NCBI GenBank assembly: GCA_005884465.1
Contig: VAZH01000106.1
Location: 1 to 21,282, forward strand
From: Alphaproteobacteria bacterium
GTDB lineage: Bacteria; Pseudomonadota; Alphaproteobacteria; Rhizobiales; Xanthobacteraceae
Reading direction: 5' to 3'
DNA: 21,282 nucleotides
Below are positions 10,314 through 17,845 of the stretch, piece by piece. Every line of letters starts with the position of its first letter. Positions within the stretch are counted from its first letter, which is position 1. The position numbers and the translations under genes were made by a program. Under the pieces are notes generated by a model, which was not told the DNA's origin, did no database searches, and worked only from the letters and a program-made list of their open reading frames with translations.

Positions 10314-12389
10314 ATGCGACTGTCCGCGGGAACGTCCGCACGCCTCGGTGCAAGCTGGGACGGCCGGGGAACCAATTTTGCATTGTTCTCCGCCAACGCG
10401 CAAAGGGTCGAGCTGTGCCTGTTCGATCCGCAGGGCCGCCGCGAACTCGAACGCATCGAATTGCCCGAGCGCACCGAAGACGTCTGGCACGGTTATCTGA
10501 ACGACGTTTCGCCCGGGCAGCTCTATGGCTATCGCGTTCATGGGCCTTACGAGCCCGAGCACGGTCACCGCTTCAATGCCAACAAGCTGTTGCTCGACCC
10601 CTATGCCAAGCGGCTAGCGGGACGGCTGGTATGGAGCGACGCGCATTTTGCCTATCGCACCGGCAGCGCGCGCGAGGACCTCTCGTTCGACCGGCGCGAC
10701 AACGCCCGCGGCATGCCCAAGGCCGTCGTCGTCGACGAGAGCTTCAATTGGGGCCGCCGCGAAATGCGCCCCAACATACCGTGGGAAGACACCATCATCT
10801 ATGAAGCGCACGTCAAGGGCCTGACGCAGAAACGCGAAGACGTGCCGCCAAACCTGCGCGGCACGTATGGCGGCCTGTCTTCGCCTGCCATGATCGAGCA
10901 TCTCAAGCGCCTTGGCGTCACCAGCATCGAGCTGTTGCCGATCCACGGCCTCGTCGACGACAGGATATTGGTCGAAAGGAAGCTGTCGAACTACTGGGGT
11001 TACAACACGCTGTCGTATTTCGCGCCGGAACTGCGCTACGCCCAGGATAACCCGCTCGACGCCTTCCGCACCACGGTGGCGCGGCTGCATGACGCCGGCA
11101 TCGAGGTGATGCTCGACGTCGTCTACAATCACACCGCCGAGGGCAACCATATGGGCCCGACGCTGTCATTCCGCGGCATCGACAACGCCTCCTACTACTG
11201 GCTTAAGCCGGACAATCCGCGGTTCTACGACGATTTCACCGGCTGCGGCAGTTCGGTCAACCTTAAGCATCCGCGCGTGTTGCAAATGGTGATGGATTCG
11301 CTGCGCTACTGGGTCGAGGTTTGTCACGTCGATGGCTTCCGGTTCGATCTCGCCACCACACTGGCGCGCGGACCGAACGGTTTCGACCGCAACAGCGCCT
11401 TCTTCACCGCGATCAGGCAAGATCCCGTGCTGGCCTCGGTGAAGCTGGTCGCCGAGCCGTGGGACCTCGGCCTCGGCGGCTATCAGGTCGGCGCATTTCC
11501 CTCGCAATGGTCGGAATGGAACGACCGTTATCGCACCGCGATGCGGCGCTATTGGGCTGGCGAAGGCAGCCTGATCGGCGAAGTGTCCAGCCGCATGACC
11601 GGCTCGTCCGACCTGTTCAATCACGACGGCCGCGCGCCGCGCGCCAGCGTCAATCACATCACCGTGCACGACGGCTTCACGCTGCAGGATTTATTCAGCT
11701 ACAACGAAAAGCACAACGAGGCCAATCTCGAAGACAATCGCGACGGCGCCAACGAAAACCACAGCACCAATTGCGGCCATGAAGGCCCGACCGACGATCC
11801 GGCCATAACAGCGCTTCGCCGCCAGCTGCGAAGAAACCAGCTCGCGTGCCTCCTGCTGGCGCAGGGCGTGCCGCTGGTCCTGGCCGGCGACGAAGTCGCC
11901 AACTCGCAGTCCGGCAACAACAACGCCTATTGCCAGGATAACGAAACAGGCTGGATCAACTGGGAAGGCCTCAATCGCGAAGGCGACGATCTGATCGATT
12001 TCACCGGCCAGATGACCGAAATACGAAAGCGCTTTCCGCAGTTGCGTTCGCGTCGCTGGCTCGATGGACGGCGCGACGATGGATCCTACGGCGTCTTGTG
12101 GCTGACGCCGGTGGCCGAAGAGATGAAGGAGCAGGACTGGAATTTTCCGGAGAGCCGGTTTCTCGCTTACGTGCTGGGGCCGATTGAGCCCGGGAAGCCG
12201 CCGATTTTCATCGTGCTGAATGCCGCACCCGAAGCGATCGCGTTCAAATTGCCGAAACTGCCCGAATACAAGAGCTGGCAGCAACTATTGAACACCGCGG
12301 ACGTTAGGGAAACGGTCGCGGAGTTCGCGTCAGGAAATGATGCGAAGGCCCCTCCGCGCTCGGTCCTTGCCTTTGCGGGTTCGGCATGA
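10314..12389 (+). CDS. glgX: Glycogen debranching enzyme (isoamylase-type, GH13_11)
   Basis: Hydrolyses alpha-1,6 branch points to release linear maltodextrins, the substrate of TreY. It is 691 aa with an N-terminal CBM48 domain (about 8-100, [19 protein letters not shown]) and a GH13 barrel. Catalytic residues are D345 in [12 protein letters not shown], acid/base E381 in [16 protein letters not shown] and D453 in [10 protein letters not shown]. The block [19 protein letters not shown] (272-290) is typical of GlgX/TreX proteins. GGAAAG lies upstream of the ATG. The gene begins 3 nt after glgB and overlaps treZ by 4 nt. TreX would be an equally apt name when it is paired with TreY/TreZ. Confidence 0.96.
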   Translation: MRLSAGTSARLGASWDGRGTNFALFSANAQRVELCLFDPQGRRELERIELPERTEDVWHGYLNDVSPGQLYGYRVHGPYEPEHGHRFNANKLLLDPYAKRLAGRLVWSDAHFAYRTGSAREDLSFDRRDNARGMPKAVVVDESFNWGRREMRPNIPWEDTIIYEAHVKGLTQKREDVPPNLRGTYGGLSSPAMIEHLKRLGVTSIELLPIHGLVDDRILVERKLSNYWGYNTLSYFAPELRYAQDNPLDAFRTTVARLHDAGIEVMLDVVYNHTAEGNHMGPTLSFRGIDNASYYWLKPDNPRFYDDFTGCGSSVNLKHPRVLQMVMDSLRYWVEVCHVDGFRFDLATTLARGPNGFDRNSAFFTAIRQDPVLASVKLVAEPWDLGLGGYQVGAFPSQWSEWNDRYRTAMRRYWAGEGSLIGEVSSRMTGSSDLFNHDGRAPRASVNHITVHDGFTLQDLFSYNEKHNEANLEDNRDGANENHSTNCGHEGPTDDPAITALRRQLRRNQLACLLLAQGVPLVLAGDEVANSQSGNNNAYCQDNETGWINWEGLNREGDDLIDFTGQMTEIRKRFPQLRSRRWLDGRRDDGSYGVLWLTPVAEEMKEQDWNFPESRFLAYVLGPIEPGKPPIFIVLNAAPEAIAFKLPKLPEYKSWQQLLNTADVRETVAEFASGNDAKAPPRSVLAFAGSA

Positions 12390-14152
12390 ATGAGCGGCAA
12401 TTCGGCGCGAGGCTGACAGCGGATGGCGCGTCGTTCCGTCTGTGGGCGCCGGGGGCGAAACGCGTCGATCTGCTGCTGGAAAAACCTCAAGCCATGCGGC
12501 GCGGCGAAAACGGCTGGTTTTCTGCCGATGCGCCCGGCGCAAAGGCCGGCGCACGTTACAAATTCCGGATCGACGATGAGATCAATGTACCCGATCCGGC
12601 CTCGGCGTTTCAGCCTGATGACGTCTCAGGGCCGAGCGAGGTCATCGATCACTCAAGCTATCCATGGCGCGCTTCGCACTGGCGCGGACGGCCGTGGCAA
12701 GAAGCCGTCGTGACGGAAGCCCATGTCGGCAGCTTCACCAGGGAGGGCACCTACCGCGCCATGATCGGCAAGCTCGACCATCTGGCGGCGAGTGGCATAA
12801 CCGCGCTGGAATTGATGCCGCTGGCGGATTTCGCTGGCTCCCGCAACTGGGGCTATGACGGCGTATTGTGGTACGCGCCCGACAGCGCCTATGGGCGGCC
12901 CGACGATCTCAAGGCCCTGATCGATGAAGCACATCTGCGCGGACTGATGGTGTTTCTCGACGTGGTCTATAACCACTTCGGCCCCGAAGGAAATTATCTC
13001 GGCCGCTATGCGCCCAGCTTCTTCACCGAGGCGCAGACACCCTGGGGCAGCGCGATCGATTATCGGGTGGCAGAGGTGCGCGCCTTCGCCATCGAGAATA
13101 CGCTGTATTGGCTGCGCGAATACCGTTTTGACGGGCTGCGGCTCGATGCCGTCAATACCATCGTGGAAACCGGCGAAGTCGCGATCCTGCACGATCTCAG
13201 CGTCGCGGCCGGCAAGCTTGCCGCCGAGACTGGCCGCCACATCCATCTCGTGCTCGAAAACAGCGACAACCGCGCAAGCCTGCTGGATGCCGCGCAGGAC
13301 CCGCTACGCGGCAAATATCGCGGACAATGGAACGATGACTATCACCACGTCTGGCATGTCTTGTTGACCGGCGAAGCGCAAGGCTATTACGGCGACTATC
13401 AGCGTTCGCCGAGTCACGATCTCGCCCGGGCGCTTGCGTCGGGATTTGTCTACCAGGGCGAAGTCTCCGCCTTTTGGGGCGGCAAGCGGCGCGGCGAGCC
13501 GAGCCGCAAGCTTGCCCCCACCGCCTTCGTCAATTTCCTGCAGAACCACGATCAGATCGGCAACCGCGCGCTTGGCGACCGGCTCGAAAGTATCGCGGAC
13601 CCGAAGGCCATCGAGGCCGCGCTGGCGATTGGCTTGCTGGCGCCCATGACCCCGATGCTGTTCATGGGTGAAGAGTGGGGCTCGAAGGCGCCGTTCCCGT
13701 TCTTTTGCGATTTCAAGGGCGATCTCGCCGACGCCGTGCGCAAAGGCCGGCGCAGCGAATACGCCTGGGCCTACGCGAAATACGGCAATGAAATTCCCGA
13801 TCCGCTTGCGAAATCGACCTTTCAATCCGCCGTGCTGGATTGGGAATCGCGCAACGAGGCGCCCGGAAAAAAGCGGCTGGCGCTGGTGCAAGGCCTTCTC
13901 GCGACGCGCCGGCGAGAGATCGTTCCCAGGCTTGCAGGCGCATCCTTCGGCGATGCGCATGCGGCGGACAATGGTTTGCTGACGGCCCATTGGCGCATGG
14001 GCGACGGCGCGACGCTGCAGCTTGCGGCCAACCTTTCGAATAGCGAGATTGCGCACAAAGCAATTGAAGCGAGCGGCACCCCGATCTGGGGCGGCGAATC
14101 CGGCGGCTTGATGCCACGCTGGTCGGTGTTCTGGCGTATCGGAGGGCGATGA
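12386..14152 (+). CDS. treZ: Malto-oligosyltrehalose trehalohydrolase (GH13_10)
   Basis: Cleaves trehalose from the end of maltooligosyl-trehalose made by TreY. It is 588 aa with an N-terminal immunoglobulin-like domain (about 5-90, FGARLTADGASFRLWAP) and a barrel. Catalytic residues are D254 in DGLRLDAVNTI, E291 in HLVLENSDNRASLL and D389 in NHDQIGNRALGDRL. QWNDDYHHVWH (314-324) is characteristic of the family. The start is an ATGA overlap with the glgX stop. No strong ribosome-binding site precedes it, so re-initiation after glgX is likely. Its own stop overlaps the treY start. Confidence 0.96.
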   Translation: MNERQFGARLTADGASFRLWAPGAKRVDLLLEKPQAMRRGENGWFSADAPGAKAGARYKFRIDDEINVPDPASAFQPDDVSGPSEVIDHSSYPWRASHWRGRPWQEAVVTEAHVGSFTREGTYRAMIGKLDHLAASGITALELMPLADFAGSRNWGYDGVLWYAPDSAYGRPDDLKALIDEAHLRGLMVFLDVVYNHFGPEGNYLGRYAPSFFTEAQTPWGSAIDYRVAEVRAFAIENTLYWLREYRFDGLRLDAVNTIVETGEVAILHDLSVAAGKLAAETGRHIHLVLENSDNRASLLDAAQDPLRGKYRGQWNDDYHHVWHVLLTGEAQGYYGDYQRSPSHDLARALASGFVYQGEVSAFWGGKRRGEPSRKLAPTAFVNFLQNHDQIGNRALGDRLESIADPKAIEAALAIGLLAPMTPMLFMGEEWGSKAPFPFFCDFKGDLADAVRKGRRSEYAWAYAKYGNEIPDPLAKSTFQSAVLDWESRNEAPGKKRLALVQGLLATRRREIVPRLAGASFGDAHAADNGLLTAHWRMGDGATLQLAANLSNSEIAHKAIEASGTPIWGGESGGLMPRWSVFWRIGGR

Positions 14153-16947
14153 TGGCTCCGGCCATTCCGATCGCGACCTACCGCGTGCAACTGACGCCGA
14201 ATTTCGATTTCGACGCGGCGGCGGCGATCGTCCCCTATCTGAAAGCGCTCGGCATTACCCATCTCTATGCATCGCCCTTCATGAAGGCCCGCAAAGGGTC
14301 GACCCATGGCTATGACATCGTCGATCACACCAGGATCAATCCGGAGCTTGGCGGCGATGCGGGCTTCGAGCGATTAAGCAATACGCTGAAGCAGCACGAC
14401 CTAGGCCTGATTCTCGATTTCGTTCCCAACCATGTCGGGGTACATTTCGCCGACAATCCATGGTGGCTCGACGTGCTGGAATGGGGTCCGGCCTCGCCGC
14501 ACGCGGTGTCGTTCGACATCGACTGGGACATACTGCCTTATCGAGCGCGCGGCGGCGTGCTGCTGCCGATCATCGGTTCGTCCTATGGCCAGGCGCTGGA
14601 AAAAGGCGATATCGAACTCCGCTACGATGGCGATGAGGGAAGTTTTTCGGCCTGGTATTTCGAACACCGGCTGCCGATCGCGCCTGAGCGTTACAGCGAG
14701 ATTCTGCGCAGCGTCGTAAGGGAAGCGGGCGCCGAAGATGACGCGGCGGGAAACCGCACCCTCGAGCTCGCGTCGCGCTATCGGGGCTTGCGTCATCCCA
14801 ACCGCAGTGAAGCGCCGGCGTTCAAGGCGGAATTAAAAAGTATCGCCGGAAGTGCTGACATCATCGCGCGCGGGATCGAGGCCTATCGCGCAGGCCCGGA
14901 TCGGCCGGCGCAGATGCTTGCGCTGCATCATCTGCTCGAACGTCAGCACTACAAGCTCGGGCACTGGCGCCTTGCCTCCAGCGACATCAACTATCGGCGC
15001 TTTTTCGATATCAATACGCTAGCCGGATTGCGGGTCGAGGATTCCGGCACGTTCGACGCCATCCATCGCCTGGTGAAAAAGCTGATCGCGGAAGGCAGGC
15101 TGCACGGCCTGCGGCTCGATCACATCGATGGTTTGCGCGATCCTGCGCAATATTTTCAGCGCCTGCGCCGCCTGATCCGGGATGCACAAGGAGAGGATGC
15201 CAAACCGTTCTACATGGTGATCGAAAAGATTCTCGGAGAACAGGAAAAGCTGCCTTCCTTCACCGGCGTCCACGGCACCACCGGCTATGAATGGCTCAAT
15301 GCCATCACCCGGGTACTGGTCGACGGCAAGGGCCTCGAACCGCTCGATGAGGTGTGGCGGCAGATCAGCAATTTGCCGCCCAGGCTCGCCCCCGTCTTGA
15401 AGGAGGCCAAGCGCAGGGTTCTCGAGACCTTGCTCACCAGCGAATTCACGGTGCTGACGCGCCTGCTCGCGCGTATCGCCGCGGGCCATTACTCGACGCG
15501 CGACTTTTCTGCCGACAGCCTGCGGCAGGCGCTCGAACTCTATGTGCTGCATTTCCCGATCTACCGCACCTATCTGACAGCAGCGGGTCCGACGGCGCAC
15601 GACCGCGCGCTGATCTCGCAGACCATTGAAAGAGCGCGAGCGGAGTGGTTCGCCGCCGACGAAGGTATCTTCGAATTCTTGCACGATACGCTGACGATGG
15701 ACCTGATCAAGCCGGACAGGCCTCCGCATAGTGCGCCGCGCGTGCGCCGCTTTGCATTGAAGGTGCAGCAGTTTACCGGTCCTTTGATGGCGAAGGCGCT
15801 GGAGGATACCGCCTTCTATCGCTACCACCGCCTGCTGGCGCTCAACGAGGTCGGCGGCGATCCGTCAGCCAAAGCGCTTTCCATCGATGCCTTTCACGAG
15901 GCGATGAAAATTCGCGCCAAGCAATGGCCGCACGGCATGACGGCGACCGCGACGCACGACACCAAGCGCGGCGAGGACGCGCGGGCGCGGCTGATGGCAC
16001 TGGCCGAGCTTCCCGGTGAATGGGCCAGCGCCGTGGCGCGATGGAAAATACTCAACGCGGCGCATCTGGTCATCGAAGGCGAAATGCGCGCGCCGTCCGC
16101 AACCTTCGAATACATGCTGTATCAGGCGCTGCTCGGGGCGTGGCCGTCGGGTGAACGCGACGAATCGTTTTGCGAGCGGATGCGGGCCTATGCGCTGAAA
16201 GCGGCGCGCGAGGGCAAGCAGGAGACCAGTTGGCTCAATCCCCACGCAGCCTACGAGGCGGGATTACGGACATTCATCGAGCGGATTCTGGATCGCTCGA
16301 CCTCGGCGGAATTTCTCAGTTCGCTTGAAACCCTGGCGCGGCGCGTCTCGCTGCTGGGTGCGCTGAATTCGCTCAGTCAGATCACGTTGAAGGCAACGAT
16401 CCCCGGCGTGCCCGATTTCTACCAGGGCACCGAGTTCTGGGATTTGTCGCTGGTCGATCCCGATAACCGGCGGCCGGTGGATTTTAAGCAGCGCGCTTCC
16501 GTGCTGGCGTCGATGGATTCCCCCGATTGGGAAGACCTCGTGCAAAACTGGTCCAACGGTCATCTGAAGCTCGCCTGGACCCGGCGTCTCCTCAAACTGC
16601 GAACCAAATTTGCCGACGTGTTCGCGGATGGTGACTACGAGCCGCTGCGGGTGAGCGGGCCGCATCGCGACCACGTCATTGCGTTTGCGCGGCGGCGTGG
16701 CCGCGATGCCGTGATAACAGCCGTTGCGAAATCATTCGCGCCGTTTTCCCAGGGCGGCCGGGTCTGGCCTCGCGCGGAAGCCTTTGAAGCAGCACTTGAT
16801 GTGAGCGGCTATTCCGTTGAAGGCTTCGCCGAGGCCGACGCGACGGAGCTGCGGCTCTCCGAGCTCTTCCGGCATTTCCCGGCGGCCGTGTTGAAAGCCA
16901 GATTCGTGGGCGCCGTGAAGCCGGCGCGAAAGCGTGTTCGAGCCTGA
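14149..16947 (+). CDS. treY: Malto-oligosyltrehalose synthase (GH13_26)
   Basis: Intramolecular transglucosylase that converts the reducing-end alpha-1,4 linkage of a linear maltodextrin into an alpha,alpha-1,1 linkage, giving maltooligosyl-trehalose for TreZ. It is 932 aa, within the usual range for the family. Signatures are TYRVQLTPNFDF (10-21), YASPFMKARKGSTHGYDIVD (40-59), LDFVPNHVG (89-97), nucleophile D324 in GLRLDHIDGLRDP, acid/base E359 in MVIEKILGEQEKLP and D604 in THDTKRGEDARAR. Two ATGs stand in tandem at 14149 and 14152. GGAGG at 14141-14145 is better spaced for the second one (6 nt against 3), so the mature start may be MAPAIP. It is the last gene of the operon, and a GC-rich hairpin follows. 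Confidence 0.96.
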   Translation: MMAPAIPIATYRVQLTPNFDFDAAAAIVPYLKALGITHLYASPFMKARKGSTHGYDIVDHTRINPELGGDAGFERLSNTLKQHDLGLILDFVPNHVGVHFADNPWWLDVLEWGPASPHAVSFDIDWDILPYRARGGVLLPIIGSSYGQALEKGDIELRYDGDEGSFSAWYFEHRLPIAPERYSEILRSVVREAGAEDDAAGNRTLELASRYRGLRHPNRSEAPAFKAELKSIAGSADIIARGIEAYRAGPDRPAQMLALHHLLERQHYKLGHWRLASSDINYRRFFDINTLAGLRVEDSGTFDAIHRLVKKLIAEGRLHGLRLDHIDGLRDPAQYFQRLRRLIRDAQGEDAKPFYMVIEKILGEQEKLPSFTGVHGTTGYEWLNAITRVLVDGKGLEPLDEVWRQISNLPPRLAPVLKEAKRRVLETLLTSEFTVLTRLLARIAAGHYSTRDFSADSLRQALELYVLHFPIYRTYLTAAGPTAHDRALISQTIERARAEWFAADEGIFEFLHDTLTMDLIKPDRPPHSAPRVRRFALKVQQFTGPLMAKALEDTAFYRYHRLLALNEVGGDPSAKALSIDAFHEAMKIRAKQWPHGMTATATHDTKRGEDARARLMALAELPGEWASAVARWKILNAAHLVIEGEMRAPSATFEYMLYQALLGAWPSGERDESFCERMRAYALKAAREGKQETSWLNPHAAYEAGLRTFIERILDRSTSAEFLSSLETLARRVSLLGALNSLSQITLKATIPGVPDFYQGTEFWDLSLVDPDNRRPVDFKQRASVLASMDSPDWEDLVQNWSNGHLKLAWTRRLLKLRTKFADVFADGDYEPLRVSGPHRDHVIAFARRRGRDAVITAVAKSFAPFSQGGRVWPRAEAFEAALDVSGYSVEGFAEADATELRLSELFRHFPAAVLKARFVGAVKPARKRVRA

Positions 16948-16955
16948 AAAGCGCA

Positions 16956-16990
16956 AGGCCGCCCGGGATCGAGTAAAGGCCGGGCGGCCT
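16956..16990. terminator. GC-rich hairpin after treY
   Basis: Perfect 11-bp inverted repeat AGGCCGCCCGG / CCGGGCGGCCT (16956-16966 with 16980-16990) around a 13-nt loop, starting 9 nt after the treY stop. No T-tract follows on the plus strand. On the minus strand TTTT follows after a few bases, so it could also end transcripts entering from the convergent gene at 17133. The rest of the 185-bp gap (16948-17132) shows nothing else I can support. Confidence 0.55.
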
Positions 16991-17132
16991 GGCGGATGTC
17001 GTGCCGACAACTAGAGGTCGGTTCCCTCCCTCGCGCACGATCAGAATTCCAGAGAAAAGGTTACCAGCACGTTTAGGGGATGAACGGCGACTTCGTTTTT
17101 CGTTGCTGCACAGCAATATGGATCGCGGTTCG

Positions 17133-17444
17133 TTAGCTGCGTTTGGTCAGCAGCAGGTTGCCCCGATTCTTGATCGCGGCCTGGGCGGCTTGCGCAAATC
17201 GTTGCAACAGCCAGGGCAGCATCACTTCCACCCGGACATGGTCATCCGCCACGTCGACATGCCCAGACACCGCCTGCCCCAGCGCGCGGACGCGAAAGAT
17301 CATGCGATCTTCCTCCCATCTCTCCTCATCCACTTTCAACACCGGGACGCTGGAGGCGGCACGGGTCAATCCCTCCTTGAGGCGGCGGATTGCCTCTTCG
17401 CGGCCAAGGCGATGCGGAAGCGAAACCACTAAAGGTGCGGACAT
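17133..17444 (-). CDS. Polyhydroxyalkanoic acid system family protein (PHA_gran_rgn type)
   Basis: Small protein of 103 aa starting MSAPLVVSLPHRLG and ending LLLTKRS. HRLGREEAIRRLKEGL near the start (about 11-26) and LPWLLQRFAQAAQAAIK near the end (about 77-93) match my recollection of the short family annotated as a putative polyhydroxyalkanoic acid system protein. That name comes from genes near PHA granule loci, and the biochemical role is unknown. There is no signal peptide or membrane segment. The ATG at 17444 is chosen over a longer frame to 17618 because AGAAGAGGA sits 7-8 nt upstream and the conserved sequence begins there. It is convergent with treY and divergent from the DUF3309 gene. 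No GGAAC-type promoter lies upstream on its strand. The family call rests on pattern recognition, not a search. Confidence 0.75.
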   Translation of the reverse strand: MSAPLVVSLPHRLGREEAIRRLKEGLTRAASSVPVLKVDEERWEEDRMIFRVRALGQAVSGHVDVADDHVRVEVMLPWLLQRFAQAAQAAIKNRGNLLLTKRS

Positions 17445-17520
17445 GACTGGATCCTCTTCTAACCTAACTGCTAGTAATTCCACATTTTCCTGAGAAAAGG
17501 CCGCAACCATAAGCGCGGAG

Positions 17521-17555
17521 GGAACCCGCGGGAACTTTTCGGATTCCCGTTTGTT
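17521..17555 (+). promoter_or_regulatory. Tandem candidate general-stress (EcfG/RpoE2-type) promoters for the DUF3309 gene
   Basis: Two GGAAC motifs lie 10 bp apart (17521-17525 and 17531-17535). Each is followed by TT after 18 nt (17544-17545 and 17554-17555), with -10 blocks GATT and TGTT against CGTT. The second would start transcription near 17562, about 50 nt before the ATG at 17612. The remainder of the 17445-17611 gap shows no other clear element. Confidence 0.45.
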
Positions 17556-17611
17556 TTTCCAGTCGATGGCAGCGCAACAGTGGCAGCTGCCGGGCTGGGA
17601 GGAGATGCCAA

Positions 17612-17776
17612 ATGTCAATCGGACTGATTATCCTGATCATTCTCATTATCGCTTTGCTCGGCGGCTTCAGTGGCATCGGGGGCGGACCGTTCTATGGCAC
17701 CGGATATTATGGCGGCGGCGGCCTCGGGCTCATCATCGTCATCCTGCTGATCCTGCTCCTGCTCGGACGGATTTAG
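17612..17776 (+). CDS. DUF3309 family small membrane protein
   Basis: A 54-residue protein preceded by a strong ribosome-binding site (GGGAGGAG at 17597-17604, 7 nt before the ATG). It has two hydrophobic segments, about residues 3-17 (IGLIILIILIIALLG) and 38-51 (LGLIIVILLILLLL). They are joined by a glycine- and tyrosine-rich turn with GGGPFYGTGYYGGGG, and the protein ends LLGRI. This layout (Leu/Ile helix, Gly-rich turn, Leu/Ile helix, GRI ending) is the DUF3309 pattern, common and often multicopy in rhizobiales. Function is unknown; it is presumably an inner-membrane hairpin. It is convergent with ligD, 69 bp away, and has tandem candidate stress promoters upstream. Confidence 0.85.
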   Translation: MSIGLIILIILIIALLGGFSGIGGGPFYGTGYYGGGGLGLIIVILLILLLLGRI

Positions 17777-17801
17777 CATGCGCATTGTTTGCCAATCCTC
17801 C

Positions 17802-17840
17802 GTCATTCGGGTCAGCGCCTGCGGCGCACTCCGGAATGAC
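17802..17840. repeat. Imperfect palindrome between convergent DUF3309 and ligD genes
   Basis: Outer arms GTCATTC (17802-17808) and GAATGAC (17834-17840) enclose an inner hairpin GCGCC-TGC-GGCGC (17815-17827). Composition and layout resemble the short dispersed intergenic palindromes of Bradyrhizobium-type genomes. In a 69-bp gap between two converging stops it may serve as a bidirectional terminator. There is no adjacent long T-tract. Confidence 0.5.
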
Positions 17841-17845
17841 AGTGG

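Noticed and set aside
9564..10568. Antisense frame spanning the glgB/glgX junction
   Set aside because: Both sense genes are unambiguous with intact catalytic motifs. The antisense protein shows no domain and the frame is explained by codon bias.
17015..17017. Small CCGAC/GTCGG hairpin around 16997-17020
   Set aside because: A five-bp stem with an eight-nt loop is too weak to call, and the stronger hairpin at 16956-16990 already explains termination.
17019..17023. GGAAC on the minus strand in the treY downstream gap
   Set aside because: There is no TT at 18 or 19 nt, and it would point toward the end of treY with no gene to serve. I treated it as a chance occurrence and a negative control.
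17080..17136. Possible 18-residue ORF (ATG at 17080) after treY
   Set aside because: No convincing ribosome-binding site, it overlaps the stop of the 17133 gene, and its length is within chance expectation.
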